Shown: positions 21,729-33,876 of the stretch, one piece after another | Position numbering within the stretch: position 1 is the stretch's first letter | How the letters are laid out: each line of letters opens with the position of its first letter | Assembly: GCA_022376515.1 (NCBI GenBank) | Contig: WTXI01000299.1 | Span: 1 to 43,613 of the forward strand | DNA length: 43,613 bases | DNA from: Lactifluus volemus | Lineage: Eukaryota > Basidiomycota > Agaricomycetes > Russulales > Russulaceae | Direction of reading: 5' to 3' | Position numbers and translations under genes: made by a program | The notes under the pieces: model-generated | What the model was told of the DNA's origin: nothing | What the model saw: only the letters and a program-made list of their open reading frames with translations | The model's database searches: none

Positions 21729-24700
21729 ATGGCTCTTCCACAACCGAATACGTATGTCAACGCCTTTCACACCCGATCCCGATACTCCCGTTAACCATTA
21801 CTACAGCCCAGATCCTCAAACACCCCGAATCGGGTACATCAGTCACTTCATCGTCGGTATCGATTCTAGCATTTACCCAGATAATTGCCTTTGATTAGCG
21901 CGATCAACGATCAGGCTAGTGGAACACAATCGAGCATACTCCAGCTCGAGGTCACTGGTACCTATCTTAGTAATTCTACTCTGATCAATACTAAATCTCT
22001 CTCTCTTGTCAGTCCTAAGGGCGCACAATCTTCCTCGTCTTAAAGTCCTCCCGGGCAAAGAGAGACAATTTTATGTTACAGTGACGAACGGGAAGAATAC
22101 ATGGCAGACACGATCGAGGCAGAGCGTGGCGCAGCACGTAGAGTGGAACGAAAAAGTTGATGCATTGTGAGATCTGCCAGTGTCGGATTTTTATATCCAG
22201 GTCCGACTGACTCTCCTGCAGTGCTTTACCACCACTCTCAACTCTTACAATATCTCTTTATGCGAAGAGGACCGTGCGGACAGACATCCTTATCGGGAGG
22301 CAGGAGATCACCTGCGAAGCTCGACGCGGTCCGTCTATTCTTTCGAATTCTTACTCTTGCGCTTGCTGACCGTCCTACATGTAGAACTCGAGATTATGTT
22401 CAGCAGTGCCGATGGACATGGTAGACACTTAGGAGAGCCGGCCACACTCCTGTTGACTATCTCCGCGTCGACGAACTCTCTAAATGCGGCAGCCACTAGC
22501 CCAAGTCCTACAACGACAGCACTGGACAATCCCGGTGATGAAGGAGGTGGTGCACGTCCTGGTGACCTTCCCACCGGAAGCAATACTCCTGCGGGACCAG
22601 TACAAGATGGCCACACGGAGATCTCACGTACTGTGGATCGTGCCGAGGAAGCCATGAAAGGTATGGATACGATGACGGCATGGGAGGGTGCAATTGGTGT
22701 TATCAAGCAAGTACTCGACACTATCGGTCCAATCGCAGATGTATGTCTCATCGATTTTCCTCATCCGTTGCTTTTCTGAGCTAGCTTTCGTGCTTCAGTT
22801 GCTCCCCCATGCACAGCTAGCATGGAAACTGCTCTCAAAGATTCCAGAGGTTCGTCTCCGTGCTCTGTCAGAGGATATGGATGGTTCAATCTTTTTTTCA
22901 CCTGCCGTCAGACTTTGCTACTTCAGCTGAAGCGTGACGACAACGTCAGAACATTACTTCAGGCAATACTGGATGCGTTTGACTTCGCAAAGAAGGCGGA
23001 CGTTTTGAGGAACATGGACCCGGAGTCTACGCAACCAAAAATCCTGGATGAGATGCTGGAGTGTGTCTCGGAATGTGCCACATTTATCATATCGTATGCG
23101 GAGGATGTGCAAGTCGGTACGTCGTCTTGACCTCTCTGTGGTCATTCGTCATAATAAAGATTTGATTTAGGAAAGCGGACTTTGAAGAATGTTGTCCGCC
23201 AGGTTGATGCAAAAATTGATCAGTATCGCTCAAACCTCTCTCGACTGCGAGATAATTTCCTCGCGAGTACTGCTGTCGTCACTGGGATTGCTGTGCTAGA
23301 AGCTGGTGCGTAGTCCTAATGGTAATATGATAGTCGGATAATATTTCTAACGAAGAGCACAAAGAATTGCAGGCAAACATCAGAGAACTACCTTATAAAG
23401 GAGGCTGGCAATTTGGCGATAGGAAGCGCTGTCTTCCGGGCACACGCGAAGACTTTTTGGATTATATCGTCAAGTGGGTCGAGAGTCCTGAATCTCAGCG
23501 TGGGCTCGTGCTCCTTGGCCAAGCAGGCACAGGAAAGTCTTCAATCGCACATGAGGTCGCACGTCTATTCCAGAACAAGTGCCTCTGCACTTACTTCGCG
23601 TTTTTGCGGAAAGAGGGATCGAAAGATGAAGCTTACCAGCTGTTCACGACGCTCGCTCGGGATCTCTCTGATCGCTATCCTCCGTTCAAATTAGCCCTCG
23701 GGAAGGTACTGAAGAATGATCCGTCTCTTCGTAATACTCGACAATATCTCACACTCTTCGAATCCCTTCTCCTCGAACCAGTCAAGAACATTCAGTTAAT
23801 CGACCCAATTCTTATGGTTATCGATGCGTTGGACGAGAGTGGTGATGCAATCGGTCAAGACGGGTTGCACAAATTCCTAGCTCAACATCTGTTCGAGTTG
23901 CCATCCAATTTCCGTATCCTCATTACCTCAAGGCCGGAGAATGGCATCGAACGTGCGTTCTGTAATGGGTTGTCCCTACGCACCCTCTATATGGATGATC
24001 ACAAACTGGCTGCAAAAACGGAGCAAGATATTGGGTTATATCTCCAGAACGAACTCCCTTTGAACCTGTTCGAACGACATGGTGTTGAACTCGCAAAGGC
24101 AGCGGAAGGATTGTTTCAGTGGGCAGCCGTTGCCTCCGGGCTAATAAACAATCCTCCTCCTAGCTTTGGGTTTAGCAAGAACCAGGTGATACAGCGTCTG
24201 TTGGGGCACTCTCGAGGTCGGGATGGGCAAGATCCTCTGGACCAGCTATATAGAGAAGTTCTGGAAGGGTACTTCAAGCCGGTTGCAGCACAGATCCTAT
24301 TCCGTTCCGTGATGGGGCAGCTTTTTGCTGCTTTCGTTCCCCTTTCCATCCGCTCTTTGACTATTCTGCGACGACATGTACCCCTGGGTGACCCCGAAAT
24401 CCCTGACCCCGAGGATTCGGAATGCGTTATTGAGATGCTCCGTCACCTTGGCTCACTGCTCAGTAACGTGACCTCATCCGACGATACCCTCCCGATCACC
24501 CCTCTCCACACCTCATTTCGCGACTTCCTGGCCGATGAGAAGAGTGGGGTATTCCACATCGACCTTGGCAAGGCTCACCGTCAGCTGGCACATTCCTGTC
24601 TTGGATTAATGCTGAATGAGCTCAAGTTCAACATTTGCAAACTCGAGTCGTCATACGTTGCCAACAGGGATGTGCCAGATCTGGAATCTCGAATTTCAGA

Positions 24701-27343
24701 ACACATTCCACCTGCTCTATCATATGCGTGCATTTTCTGGGGGGATCATTTCGAACGTCTTGGTATGGAACAGGACCTGTTTCCAAACCTTCGATTGCTG
24801 TTCGAGACAAGGTTTCTCTTTTGGCTGGAAGTGCTTAGCATCAAGAACAGTGTCGGTCTTGCATCAAGAGCATTGGCATCTCTGAACACATGGTTGCGGT
24901 CTGATCAGCAGGAGGTAGGCGGCTCTTATCATGTTATAGGACATGTAATAACTATTTTGTACAATTTCAGCAATCATTCCAATCAGTGGTTGAAAATCTG
25001 TTGGCATTGGTGGATGATGCGTTCGCGTTTGTGCGGTATTTCGGGATGGCGATATCAAGAAGCGTCCCGCATATATATATATCTGCTCTCCCTTTTGCGC
25101 CATCCTCATCCCGCATCGTCGAGCACCACATTCACCTATTCCCCCATACATTGGTTTTGAGACGTGGACAGTTATCTGATTGGCCAGCATTGGAAATGAC
25201 TATTCAAGCACATGATGGAGTAGTCGAGTCTGTTGTATTCTCGCCAGATGGGCATCGGATCGCATCAGGCTCGCGAGATTGCACGATTCGTGTGTGGGAT
25301 GCTACGACGGGGGAAATTGTGGCGGGACCGTTTACCGGACATACTGGCACCGTCTACTCTGTCACATTCTCCCCTGACGGGAAACGCATCGCCTCGGCCT
25401 CGCAGGACTGCACGATTCGGGTGTGGGATGCGGCGACAGGAGAGGTCGTAGCGGGACCATTTGCTGGACACCCCTGGTGGGTTAGATGCGTTGCATGGTC
25501 ACAGAACGGGCACCACATCGCCTCGGCCTCGAACGATCGCACGATTCGTATTTGGGATGCCGCAACTGGAGAGGTCGTAGCAGGCCCGTTTATTGGACAC
25601 ATCGACGAGGTCTTCTTTGTTACATTCTCACCAGACGGGAAACGTATCGCCTCTGCCTCTACAGATTGCACGATTCGCATGTGGGATGCTGCAACCGGAG
25701 AGGCCATAGCGGGCCCGTATACTGGACACACCGAGCGGGTCAGCTGTGTTGTATTCTCACCGGACGGGAAACACGTTGCTTCGTCCTCTGACGACCGCAC
25801 GATTCGTGTGTGGGATACCGCAACAGGAAAGGTGGTAGCCGGCCCATTTACAGGACACACGGGTCCCATCCACTCTGTTGCGTTCTCTCCGGACGGGCGG
25901 CGCATCACCTCAGCCTCTGGAGATCGCACGATTTGCATGTGGGATTCTGCAACAGGTCAGATCATAGCAGGCCCATTTACTGGACACACATCTTCCATAT
26001 CTTCTGTTTCAGTCTCACCTGACGGGCAGCGCATTGCCTCGGCCTCGTATGATCGCACGGTTTGCGTGTGGCATCCCAGAAAAGGACTGGCAGGGGCCTC
26101 GTTTACCGGACATACCCAATCGATCTTCTCTGTTGCACTCTCACCAGATGGGCAACGGATAGCCTCGGCCTCTGCAGATTGCACAATTTGTGTGTGGGAT
26201 GCCGCAACAGGAGAGCTCACAGCAGGTCCGTTTACTGGTCACACCCATTGGGTCCTTTTTGTTGCGTTCTCGCCTGAAGGGCAGCGGATCGCCTCGGCCT
26301 CGCGAGATTGCACGATTCGTGTGTGGGATACCACGACAGGAAGTGTTATAGTGGGCCCGTTTACTGGACATATTGATAATGTCTACTCTGTTGCATTCTC
26401 GCCAGACGGACAATGCATCGCGTCGGCCTCGGCAGATCGCACGGTTTGCGTGTGGGATGCCAGGACGGGAGTGGTTGTAGTAGGCCCGCTTACTGGACAC
26501 ACGGAGGCGGTCTTCTTTGTTGCATTCTCGCCGGACGGGAAGCGCATCGCCTCTGCCTCGCGTGACCGCACGATTCGAGTATGGGATGCTGCGACAGGGG
26601 AGGTCGTAGCGGGCCCGTTCAATGGTCACACTCAGTGGGTCAAATCTGTCGCATTTTCACCGGACGGGCAGCGAATCGCCTCGGCCTCGGGAGATCACAC
26701 TATTCGTGTGTGGGATTCTGTGACAGGACAAGCAGTAGTCGGTCCATTTACCGGACACGCCAATATCGTCACCTCCGTTGCATTCTCACCGAACGGGCGG
26801 CACATTGCATCGGCTTCGGACGATCGCACGATTCGCTTGTGGGATCCTGCTACAGGTATGGCTGTAGCAGGCCCGTTTATTGGACACACTGAATGGGTCA
26901 ACTCGGTTGCATTCTCACCACATGGGCAGGGGATTGTTTCTGCCTCGGGAGATTGCACGATTCGCATGTGGGATGCCACAACAGGACAGGATATTGTGGG
27001 CTCGTCTACCGGACTCACCCATTCGACTAATTCTGGTGCTTCCACTTTGGATGGGCAGACTATCACCTTGACCTTACGAGATCACATGATTCATATAGGA
27101 AAACGCAGAGCAGAAGATATTGATAAAGATCACTTTATGGAGAAGTTCCCAATCCATAGTGATGGATGGATGTATGGGGAAGATGAAGAACTCCTTTTGT
27201 GGATTCCTCCCATTCACCGGCCATACCTTCATAGAGCTAACACGGTCTGGGTTGCTGGCAAAGATAGAACGGAGGTTGATCTCTCAAGATTTGTGTATGG
27301 ATTAAATTGGGCTATGGTATACATTCACAGCTCGTCTGAATAG
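21729..27343 (+). CDS. C2-NACHT-WD40 STAND receptor (NLR-like), copy C, intact
   Basis: Exons: 21729-21751, 21807-21833, 21899-21957, 22013-22166, 22222-22328, 22385-22740, 22799-22849, 22912-23116, 23171-23305, 23365-24914, 24971-27343, giving 1679 aa with consistent phases. It is the best model in the array: the intron 1 donor is GTATGT, and intron 9 has a CTAAC branch site. The C2-like domain includes LRAHNLPRLKVLPGKE and HVEWNEKVD. A Thr/Pro/Gly-rich linker follows (SPSPTTTALDNPGDEGGG), then a helical region (VECVSECATFIISYAEDV type). NACHT has GQAGTGKSS and LMVIDALDE. Fourteen WD40 repeats and the LLLWIPPIHRP tail complete it. Overall it is closest to A, sharing the PWWVRCVAW start of repeat 3. 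By family analogy it should oligomerise on ligand binding by the propeller; the effector step is unknown. Confidence 0.92.
25208..27016 (+). repeat. Fourteen tandem WD40-coding repeats of copy C
   Basis: The array has the same length and register as in A and B, with unit 7 again degenerate (HPRKGLAG). Differences from A concentrate in the loop after GH and the residues flanking the conserved Asp. For example, unit 13 reads ANIVTSVAFSPNG against ADCVNCVALSPDG in A. Confidence 0.92.
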
Positions 27344-28892
27344 AGTCACATGTATATATGCAAACTCTGATTAGTGAATCCTGAATTCAGTTAGCACCAG
27401 CGAGTGTGTCTGAGATATGGCCAGCAGAGTCGTCTTTTCGATATTAGGTCAGGTACTGGTATTTCAAGTTGGTCATTGCATTAAAACACACACATTCTCA
27501 GGCTTAAGGCGGTGTTGGTTTTTGTGTCTAGCGGCTCAGGTTTCCTTTCACGTTCTCGCTGAAGTCGCCGAGGGAATCAAGTATTTCGTCTGAGACATCA
27601 TTTTCTGGCTCGCAGAAGATACTGCAGCTATCCAAAGACACCTAGAGATGCAGTGGCCTGTGCACCGAAGAATAACATGCGCCCGAGCCAGGTCTTCCCC
27701 GTGTCACGCACTGGCAGTTCCGTGGCCACCCTGGTGAGCCACTTGCGGCTGCATCCCCAACGGGTGCAATTGAGGCTGGCGATGGCATCAGTGTGTTGCA
27801 GTGGGGGACCCCAAGTATTAGCGTCATGGAATACCACTTATGAGCGATTCAGAAGTAAAGCTGCTAGTAGGGCAACAGAGAACGTGTATCGGGCCAAGCG
27901 AGACAATGGAAGGGCTGTGTGAGTCAGTTCAGTTATGATCGCCATGATGGCCACATTGCACGATGTAACTGCAGTGCCAGTGGTACTTTGTTCATGTCGT
28001 ACCTTTCAATCACGATGCTGAATCACGCCTTCATGCCGCTGTAGGCCGTAGCTCTGGAAAACCTGCCCCCCCGCCACACGATGATCAGAAACACTTGGCG
28101 CGCACGAAGGATCTGAACCTGGTTGTTGCGCGCACTGATCCCAGACCCCATCAAACATATTGAAAATCGACACAAACGCACCAAACGCCCCTTGCGTGCG
28201 TTGACGAAAAATACACCTACAACGTATTACTATCCTCCTCTCACACTGGCAAAGTCTTCATGGTAGTTGTAGCTAGTCGTGCCGTCTCGACGCAGCTGCC
28301 AGTCGGTGCTCCGGGCCGAGGCTCAGGTCCGCGCCACAAATTCCCACAATGACGATCAACGCGAGCGCGCGCGAGTTCCAAATTGGCGTCCAGAGGGGGA
28401 TTGTCAAGATCGCCATCTCCCCGGAGTTCGATGGGATGTCATCACTGCCCTGCTGGCTCTTGTCTGAGTTGACTCAGAGACGTTCTATTCGGCTCATGGA
28501 CTTGCGCGGCGCCATTGCGGCTTGCGTAGCATGAAAGCCATAATTTTGCGGACTGTTTTTCGTTGAGGGACGTGTGTCACTAATAACACGGCAGCTCCGG
28601 ATCCACATAGTGTCGCGTTCAAGCTTAATCTTATACATCTTCTCTCCCTTTTTGTCCATTTTTTTAGAGATGCAAACTGAGTTACGCGTGGCTTCTTCGG
28701 GCCGAAGCAAGGATGTATGACGTAATTTCTGCTTCAAGTTGCACTTGGCACTTAGACGCGTGAGGCTGGCAGTCTGGATGATAACACAAATAAGAAAAGA
28801 TTTCGCTAACGAAAGGTTTCTCAACCTGCTTTATACTTCATACCGCTTCTCTGCAAACCTTTTGCACACACCCACACTTTGTTTTAAAAAAC
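27344..28892. other. Receptor-to-acidic-gene spacer, unit C
   Basis: This is the counterpart of 6782-8301. It holds the minus-strand relic (about 27600-27840), the small conserved plus-strand frame at about 28273-28467, and the presumed promoter of the second acidic-protein gene. No full gene is supported. Confidence 0.5.
27600..27837 (-). pseudogene. Minus-strand relic carried 3' of receptor C
   Basis: The frame contains HTDAIASLNCTRWGCSRKWL and GAQATASLGVFG. A TAG follows GVFG, where A and B read on (GVFGQ and DVFGQ), so the copies are broken at different points. That fits a decaying gene fragment duplicated with its neighbour. The family is not recognised. Confidence 0.3.
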
Positions 28893-29899
28893 ATGTTGAC
28901 GTTCATGCTATCAGCTACTGTTAACCTCACTTCCAAACTTGCTCCGCATTCTTCGCCGCCCATTGGTTTTGTTGTTGAGGGCCCCAAGCAACATTATGAT
29001 CGCGAGTTTTACAAGGAACTCGTCATGCGTCTCTATGCTGTCAAGGCTCAGAACCGCACTGTTTTCGGCCGCATCCGGATCGCCGGCCTGGACGTCCTCG
29101 GTTGGTTTCTTCCTTTCAGTCCGCTCTGGGAAATCTGTTAATCGCCGTAGGAAAAGCAAAAAACCTCTGGTTCAAGTCAATCCCACGCTGTCCCGCGCCA
29201 GTTGTTACTGCCCCTGAGGACTTTGACATCCCGCACATCTTTGTTACCGAAGAGACAAAGTCGCCATTGAATCCCATCCGCCGCCGTGCACGTGTCCAGA
29301 TCCACAGGGGTGCATGCACCAATGTACCCTCTAGCACACATGCATCGATGACTCTGGAAGATCTCGACAGTCTTGAGACAGCTGCCGATGACGACTGGTA
29401 CCAGGACCAATATGACATCCTGGAAGAAAGTGACGACCCGTGGGAGCCTGGGGATTCGGAATACCACGCAATGCTGGTGGCGGAAGAGGCAACCGACGAC
29501 ACCCTAAGCAACCCCGAGACTGAAAACAACAGCGCTTCGAGAAACGAGGAAGAGTTAGGAGACGACGATGACATCTCCGAGCCAAGCATCTTGGAGGCCC
29601 ATTGTGGTGATGGACCAAGCTACTTTTCTGCCGCAGGCCAAAGTGGCCCTTGGACGACGCCAAGCCCTACTTCGGTCTTCTTTTGCCCCCCGACGCCAGT
29701 ATCAACTCTGGGAACATTCACGCCGTCCGATGATGAGAGCGGGCCGAGCACGCCTCACTTTACGCCAGTGCTTATGCACGAGTCCGCCTCTTATGAAGAC
29801 GCACTCTTCTCCGAATTCAGCGCCATCACTCAGGTGGAAATCCATGATGACGGAGTGAGGGACGAATCGAAAAACGTGCTTGCTCTTCATGGCATGTAG
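28893..29899 (+). CDS. Acidic two-exon protein of unknown function, copy 2
   Basis: Exons 28893-29100 and 29151-29899 give 318 aa, the same length as copy 1, with an identically placed 50-nt intron (GTTGGT to GTAG). Substitutions relative to copy 1 include several amino-acid changes, but there are no indels in the coding exons, so both copies look maintained. The layout is the same: a short N-terminal region, a basic RRRARVQIHRG patch, a long acidic stretch with EELGDDDD, and a Ser/Thr/Pro-rich end with TPSPTS. No known domain was seen. It lies between receptor C and intact eL14. Confidence 0.75.
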
Positions 29900-30480
29900 T
29901 CAGCAGGGCGCTGTTGACGCGAGGTCTGGGGAGGGGATGGAATTTACAGCGGGGTGGTGACGCATCGGTGGCGTATGGTTTCTAAGGGACAAGAGAAGTG
30001 GAAGTAAGCAAGGCAAGGTAGGGATTGTGACGGCTGACAGTGACCAGGGCGCACGACCAAGACACCGAAGGCAGGGCACTCGTAGCAATGCGTCTTTTAG
30101 CTGGACCAGCCGTCACATTTTCTGCCCAGCGCTCACCCTTTCGAAGCCTAAAGTTCCGCATGCGACTTCAAAACGTTCATACACGCCTTGGGGAAGGAGG
30201 TGTATTGGGTTGCGTGAGGTCGGCAGGCTTTTTTCCCTACGGGGTTTTTTTAACGCCCCGATCTATGATCGCGGTGGTGGTTGTGCCAGTGATACTGTAC
30301 AGTACTGCATGCTAAAGCGCTAAAGCACGAGGGGCTGAGGGGGGAGTTTGTAACGTTCGTAATGAGAGGAAGATTTGTCAGCCCTCAGCCATCTAATTGA
30401 GACTCCGCTCAAACTTTCATTGAGCAAATTCATCCCTCGACGCCGTGGACGACAACGAACATAACTTCAAGACACTTACT
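29900..30480. other. Spacer and presumed eL14 promoter
   Basis: The spacer is shared with 9309-9900. Nothing coding is supported. The 100 bp before 30481 is pyrimidine- and CA-rich, as expected for a ribosomal-protein leader, but no specific element can be named. Confidence 0.5.
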
Positions 30481-31190
30481 ATGCCCGTGAGTGCCATTTC
30501 ATCCGTCCGTATGTTGCAGAAAGGGAGGAGCAGTCGTGCCATGTCAACCTGCGATCAGAGCTGTTTATTATGATGGATGCCACTTTACGGTGTTGGATGT
30601 ACCACCATTGGCTTGACAATTTCTGCAGCGGGACTCTCAAGGAGTGTGGGACTGATCTAACATTGTTCATCCCAGTTTGAATCAAACTTCGCTCGCTTCG
30701 TAGAGGTTGGCCGGGGTAAGTTGGGACTACTTCCATGTCTCGCTCCAATAACTTAAACGTGTACAGTCGTGCTTCTCAAGGCTGGCCCTCATGCAGGCCA
30801 TATAGCTGTCATCGCTGAAATCATCGACCACAACAGGGTGAGCATATCACTGCCGATCACCGCTGTTCATGTTTCCTTACTCTTGGTACTCAGGCAGTCA
30901 TCGATGGCCCAACAACGGGCGTTCCGCGCCAGGCCTTTCCCTATCGCCACCTCACCCTCACGCCCCTCACCGTTCCACAACTTCCACGCAGCGCCAGCTC
31001 TGGCATTGTGAAGAAATACGTCGAAAAATCTGACATCGTTGGTAAATGGGAATCAACGGCATGGGCGAAGAAGCGTGCTGCGGCAGAGAAGCGGCGAACA
31101 CTCACCGACTTCGAGCGCTTCCAGGTGATGGTACACAAAAAGTCACGGCGTGATAAGGTGCGCAAGGTACTCAAGGCCGCCAAGGCATGA
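30481..31190 (+). CDS. RPL14: 60S ribosomal protein eL14, intact copy
   Basis: Exons 30481-30486 (ATGCCC), 30676-30715, 30767-30837 and 30894-31190 give 137 aa, the usual fungal eL14 length. The N-terminal SH3-like part reads FARFVEVGRVVLLKAGPHAG and then HIAVIAEIIDHNR. The RQAFPYRHLTLTPL segment follows, and the basic C-terminal helix contains AWAKKRAAAEKRR and HKKSRRDKVRKVLKA. All splice phases agree. The very short first exon is inferred from an ATG followed directly by a GTGAGT donor. eL14 is a structural protein of the large ribosomal subunit. Because the unit A copy is dead, this may be the only functional eL14 in the window. Confidence 0.93.
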
Positions 31191-31735
31191 GCTTTCGGAG
31201 GGACATCAGGGTGATTCGGCTAGAGGGTTTGGGCTGTCGTAGTTGAGCGTTCAACTCTCTGAATCCTAAAAGTCAGAATCCATCCCCAGTTATGGGCTTT
31301 GTTTCCCTTGTCACTATGTGAATACGATATGCCGATTGACATGTTGCATGTACCCCAAAGATTACCTGGGTAGCTTGCATCCTCTTGAGGCAGGGCTTCT
31401 ACTTGACACGTGTGTGAGAATCCACAAATGGAATTGATCTCTCACAGACGCGATCTCCGAAACTCCGGGGCTGCCTTACAAGGACACAGTTTCCCACCCA
31501 TTCTCGGCAAACTAAACGTCAAACTAGACGCTCAACTGTAATCATTTCCATGTCGATCCCCATAAAAAGGCAAGGTTGGATGGGTAATCTTCTTCCCCGT
31601 CGTTTTTTTTTGTTCATCACCCTAGTTCGTATGGTCCAAGTTCAAGTCCGTCCCTGCCATGAACGCCTTGCTAATTCCCACTTGCATAGGCTATAACACT
31701 CGGCGTCAGGCCAGCTCCCTTAACAACGGCGGATC
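31191..31735. other. Spacer with presumed F-box gene promoter
   Basis: Unit C homology ends near 31235. The rest is unique in the window. CATAAAA at about 31561-31567 and a T-run near 31602-31610 precede the F-box gene start by about 170 and 130 bp. No gene is supported. Confidence 0.45.
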
Positions 31736-33383
31736 ATGACTCCTCGGATCTTATGTCTCCCCACTGAGCTCCTTGACTTGATTGCCTCGTTCGTCGTAGC
31801 GCATCGTGACCTCATTGCCTTGGCAATGGCTTGTCGCGCCTTCGCGTTCATTGTTATACCCGCTCATGCAGCATACCGTACTATTCGTATACATGGGCAG
31901 CGTGGACCAACCCCATGGGCAAACATCGCTGCCCACCCACATCGCGCCATAGGAGTGCGATCGGTCGTACTCTTTGATCATTCTGAAGAGGCGCGTTTCC
32001 TTCCGGAGCGCGCTCCTAACATCACCGCTCTCCCCGACAGATCTGGACGACGGCATGAGCAAGGAGTACGCGGTGGGTTGAAGTCAGGGACTCTGCTTGC
32101 GGCGGCTAGCGCTCTGCGAGTCATGCCGAATCTTCACAGTTTGATACTTTCTGGTTCATTTTCACGCGACACGACCGCATGTCATGCTGCCGAAACCGCG
32201 TTCTGGGTGGCGGCAAGCTCGCATGGTTCCTTGAAACGTTTAGAGTATACACAAACACTTAGCCCGCCCGCCCCACTTCCTTGGTATATGACTGACCTTC
32301 ATTTACATCCGGTGCGTGCGCACCGACTCTTGACACACCGTTTGCTAAATGGTCTTGGTGATATCAGTTATGGTCCATCTCGAACCTCACGTCTTTGACC
32401 GTGAAGAATGCTTTGTTCCTCCGTCACCCTCCGAGCGTGACCCAATTCTCTCGCGTACTCCGTAATTCGCCCGCTCTGGAGGTACTGTACCCGTTTCTTT
32501 CATCCCTATGTATGATCGTTGAACGTGCTCACGACGACGACGGGACCAGAGCCTCACCGTCGAGACACATGACCAGTCTTTCGACCTGCATATGCTCCTC
32601 GGCGAAACGCGCTTCCCGCTCTTGAGCGGTCTCTCACTCTCGATCCACGCGCGTCCAGAACCGACCAACTCCCGCACGTTCTCAGCGCTCCTCGAGCGCA
32701 CGCCAACACTACAACACGTCGCATGGCGATACCTCGAACCCAATCCTCTATCCCCCAACGCTCTTCCCGCCCTTCGCTCTCTACGCATCGACGTACCTGA
32801 CAGCCCCGGCGCCGCGGGATGCGGACTATTGCGTACTGCTGAGCACCTCGCCGCGCTCGGTCCCGTTTACGTCACGCCGGAAACGCTAGAGGCGATGGTA
32901 CAGATGCGCCGGCGGGATACTCTGCGCGTACTCGATGTGGCCCGATTCGACGGCATCGCTTCGCTCGTGCGTGTCGTGCGACTCTTCGCACGTCTGCGAT
33001 GGCTCCGCGTGCCCGCCGTAGACTATTGGCACGAACACGCGCCCGTCACGCCTGCGCCCGTACATCGGGCCGAGTGGTTTGGCGTTCTCAATTCGCTTCC
33101 CATGCTCGAGGTCTTTCGTGGCGTGTCGTTCTTTCACGATCCGGAGAGGGCGAGCATCGAAGAGAACGATGAGCGTGCTTGTCATATATTGAATGTATGT
33201 CCGCGGATGCGTCAGGTCGAGCATTGGGACCTCGTTCCTTCGCACGTGATTGCCCTGGCAAGAGACGGCGACTCGGACAGGGTAGTGTGGAGGGTCGAAG
33301 TGGTGGATGATGTAGATGAGAGCTTCACATGTCATGTATTCCCAAGAGCGATGCAGAGATGCTATGGGGATCTATGTAATTGA
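31736..33383 (+). CDS. F-box-like protein with leucine-rich C-terminal part
   Basis: Exons 31736-32311, 32368-32481 and 32550-33383 give 507 aa; all joins are in phase 0 (donors GTGCGT and GTACTG; acceptors ATCAG and ACCAG). The N-terminus (LCLPTELLDLIASFVVAHRD, then LIALAMACRAF) is an F-box-like motif of the type abundant in agaricomycetes. The remainder has regularly spaced leucine patterns (LPALRSLRIDV; FARLRWLRVPAVDYW) resembling a degenerate leucine-rich repeat fold. F-box proteins act as substrate receptors of SCF ubiquitin ligases; the substrate here is unknown. It is single-copy in the window and sits between unit C and inverted receptor D, with no sign that it belongs to the receptor cassette. 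Confidence 0.8.
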
Positions 33384-33876
33384 ATTCAGATGCAAACGTC
33401 AACGTCAATGTCGGAACTCATTCTTTTTTTTTTTGAATCCAATTTATATCAGCGCAGCATGATTACAAAATTAAAGACGCGCTCGGCTACGTAGACGTCT
33501 GAACTCATTCAGTTGGATGTGAAAGAAGAGCTGTTCCTTTTTTTTGGTCAAAGGGACTGTAAACAGCCTCGTGACGTCGACGATGCCGTCATTGTCCTGG
33601 GTATGTCACCCCATTTCTGGCGTGCAGAAGATACTCAAGAAGAAACCTGATTCAGAGCAAGAGTCATAAACCATTCACAAGTTCAAACTTTTTGGTAATG
33701 GGTCCATGACTTTGGGGTCAGTTGACCATTTATAAAAATGCCGTGAGTGTCACTCAACGTACTTATCACGCACTCTCTGCCTTACTAGTTAGGATCTGGC
33801 CTTCGCTTGTGCTAATTACGCCGGAGAAGGATACATCTAATTGAGAACCGGGTTTGCGTACACACATACGACTCTA
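33384..33876. other. Convergent spacer between F-box gene and receptor D
   Basis: This is the shared 3' flank of two convergent genes. A T-run near 33423-33434 lies just past the F-box stop, and another is near 33537-33545. Unlike A, B and C, D's 3' flank does not carry the minus-strand relic beyond a short similarity near 33620. No gene is seen. Confidence 0.5.

Larger units (their letters stand above)
20820..31235. repeat. Segmental duplication, unit C (partner of 1-10545)
   Basis: This is the second copy of the receptor, acidic protein and eL14 block. Its left edge near 20820 abuts the spacer beyond the copia relic. Its right edge lies about 45 bp past the eL14 stop, where alignment with unit A ends. 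All three genes of this unit are open, so it is the better preserved copy. Confidence 0.9.
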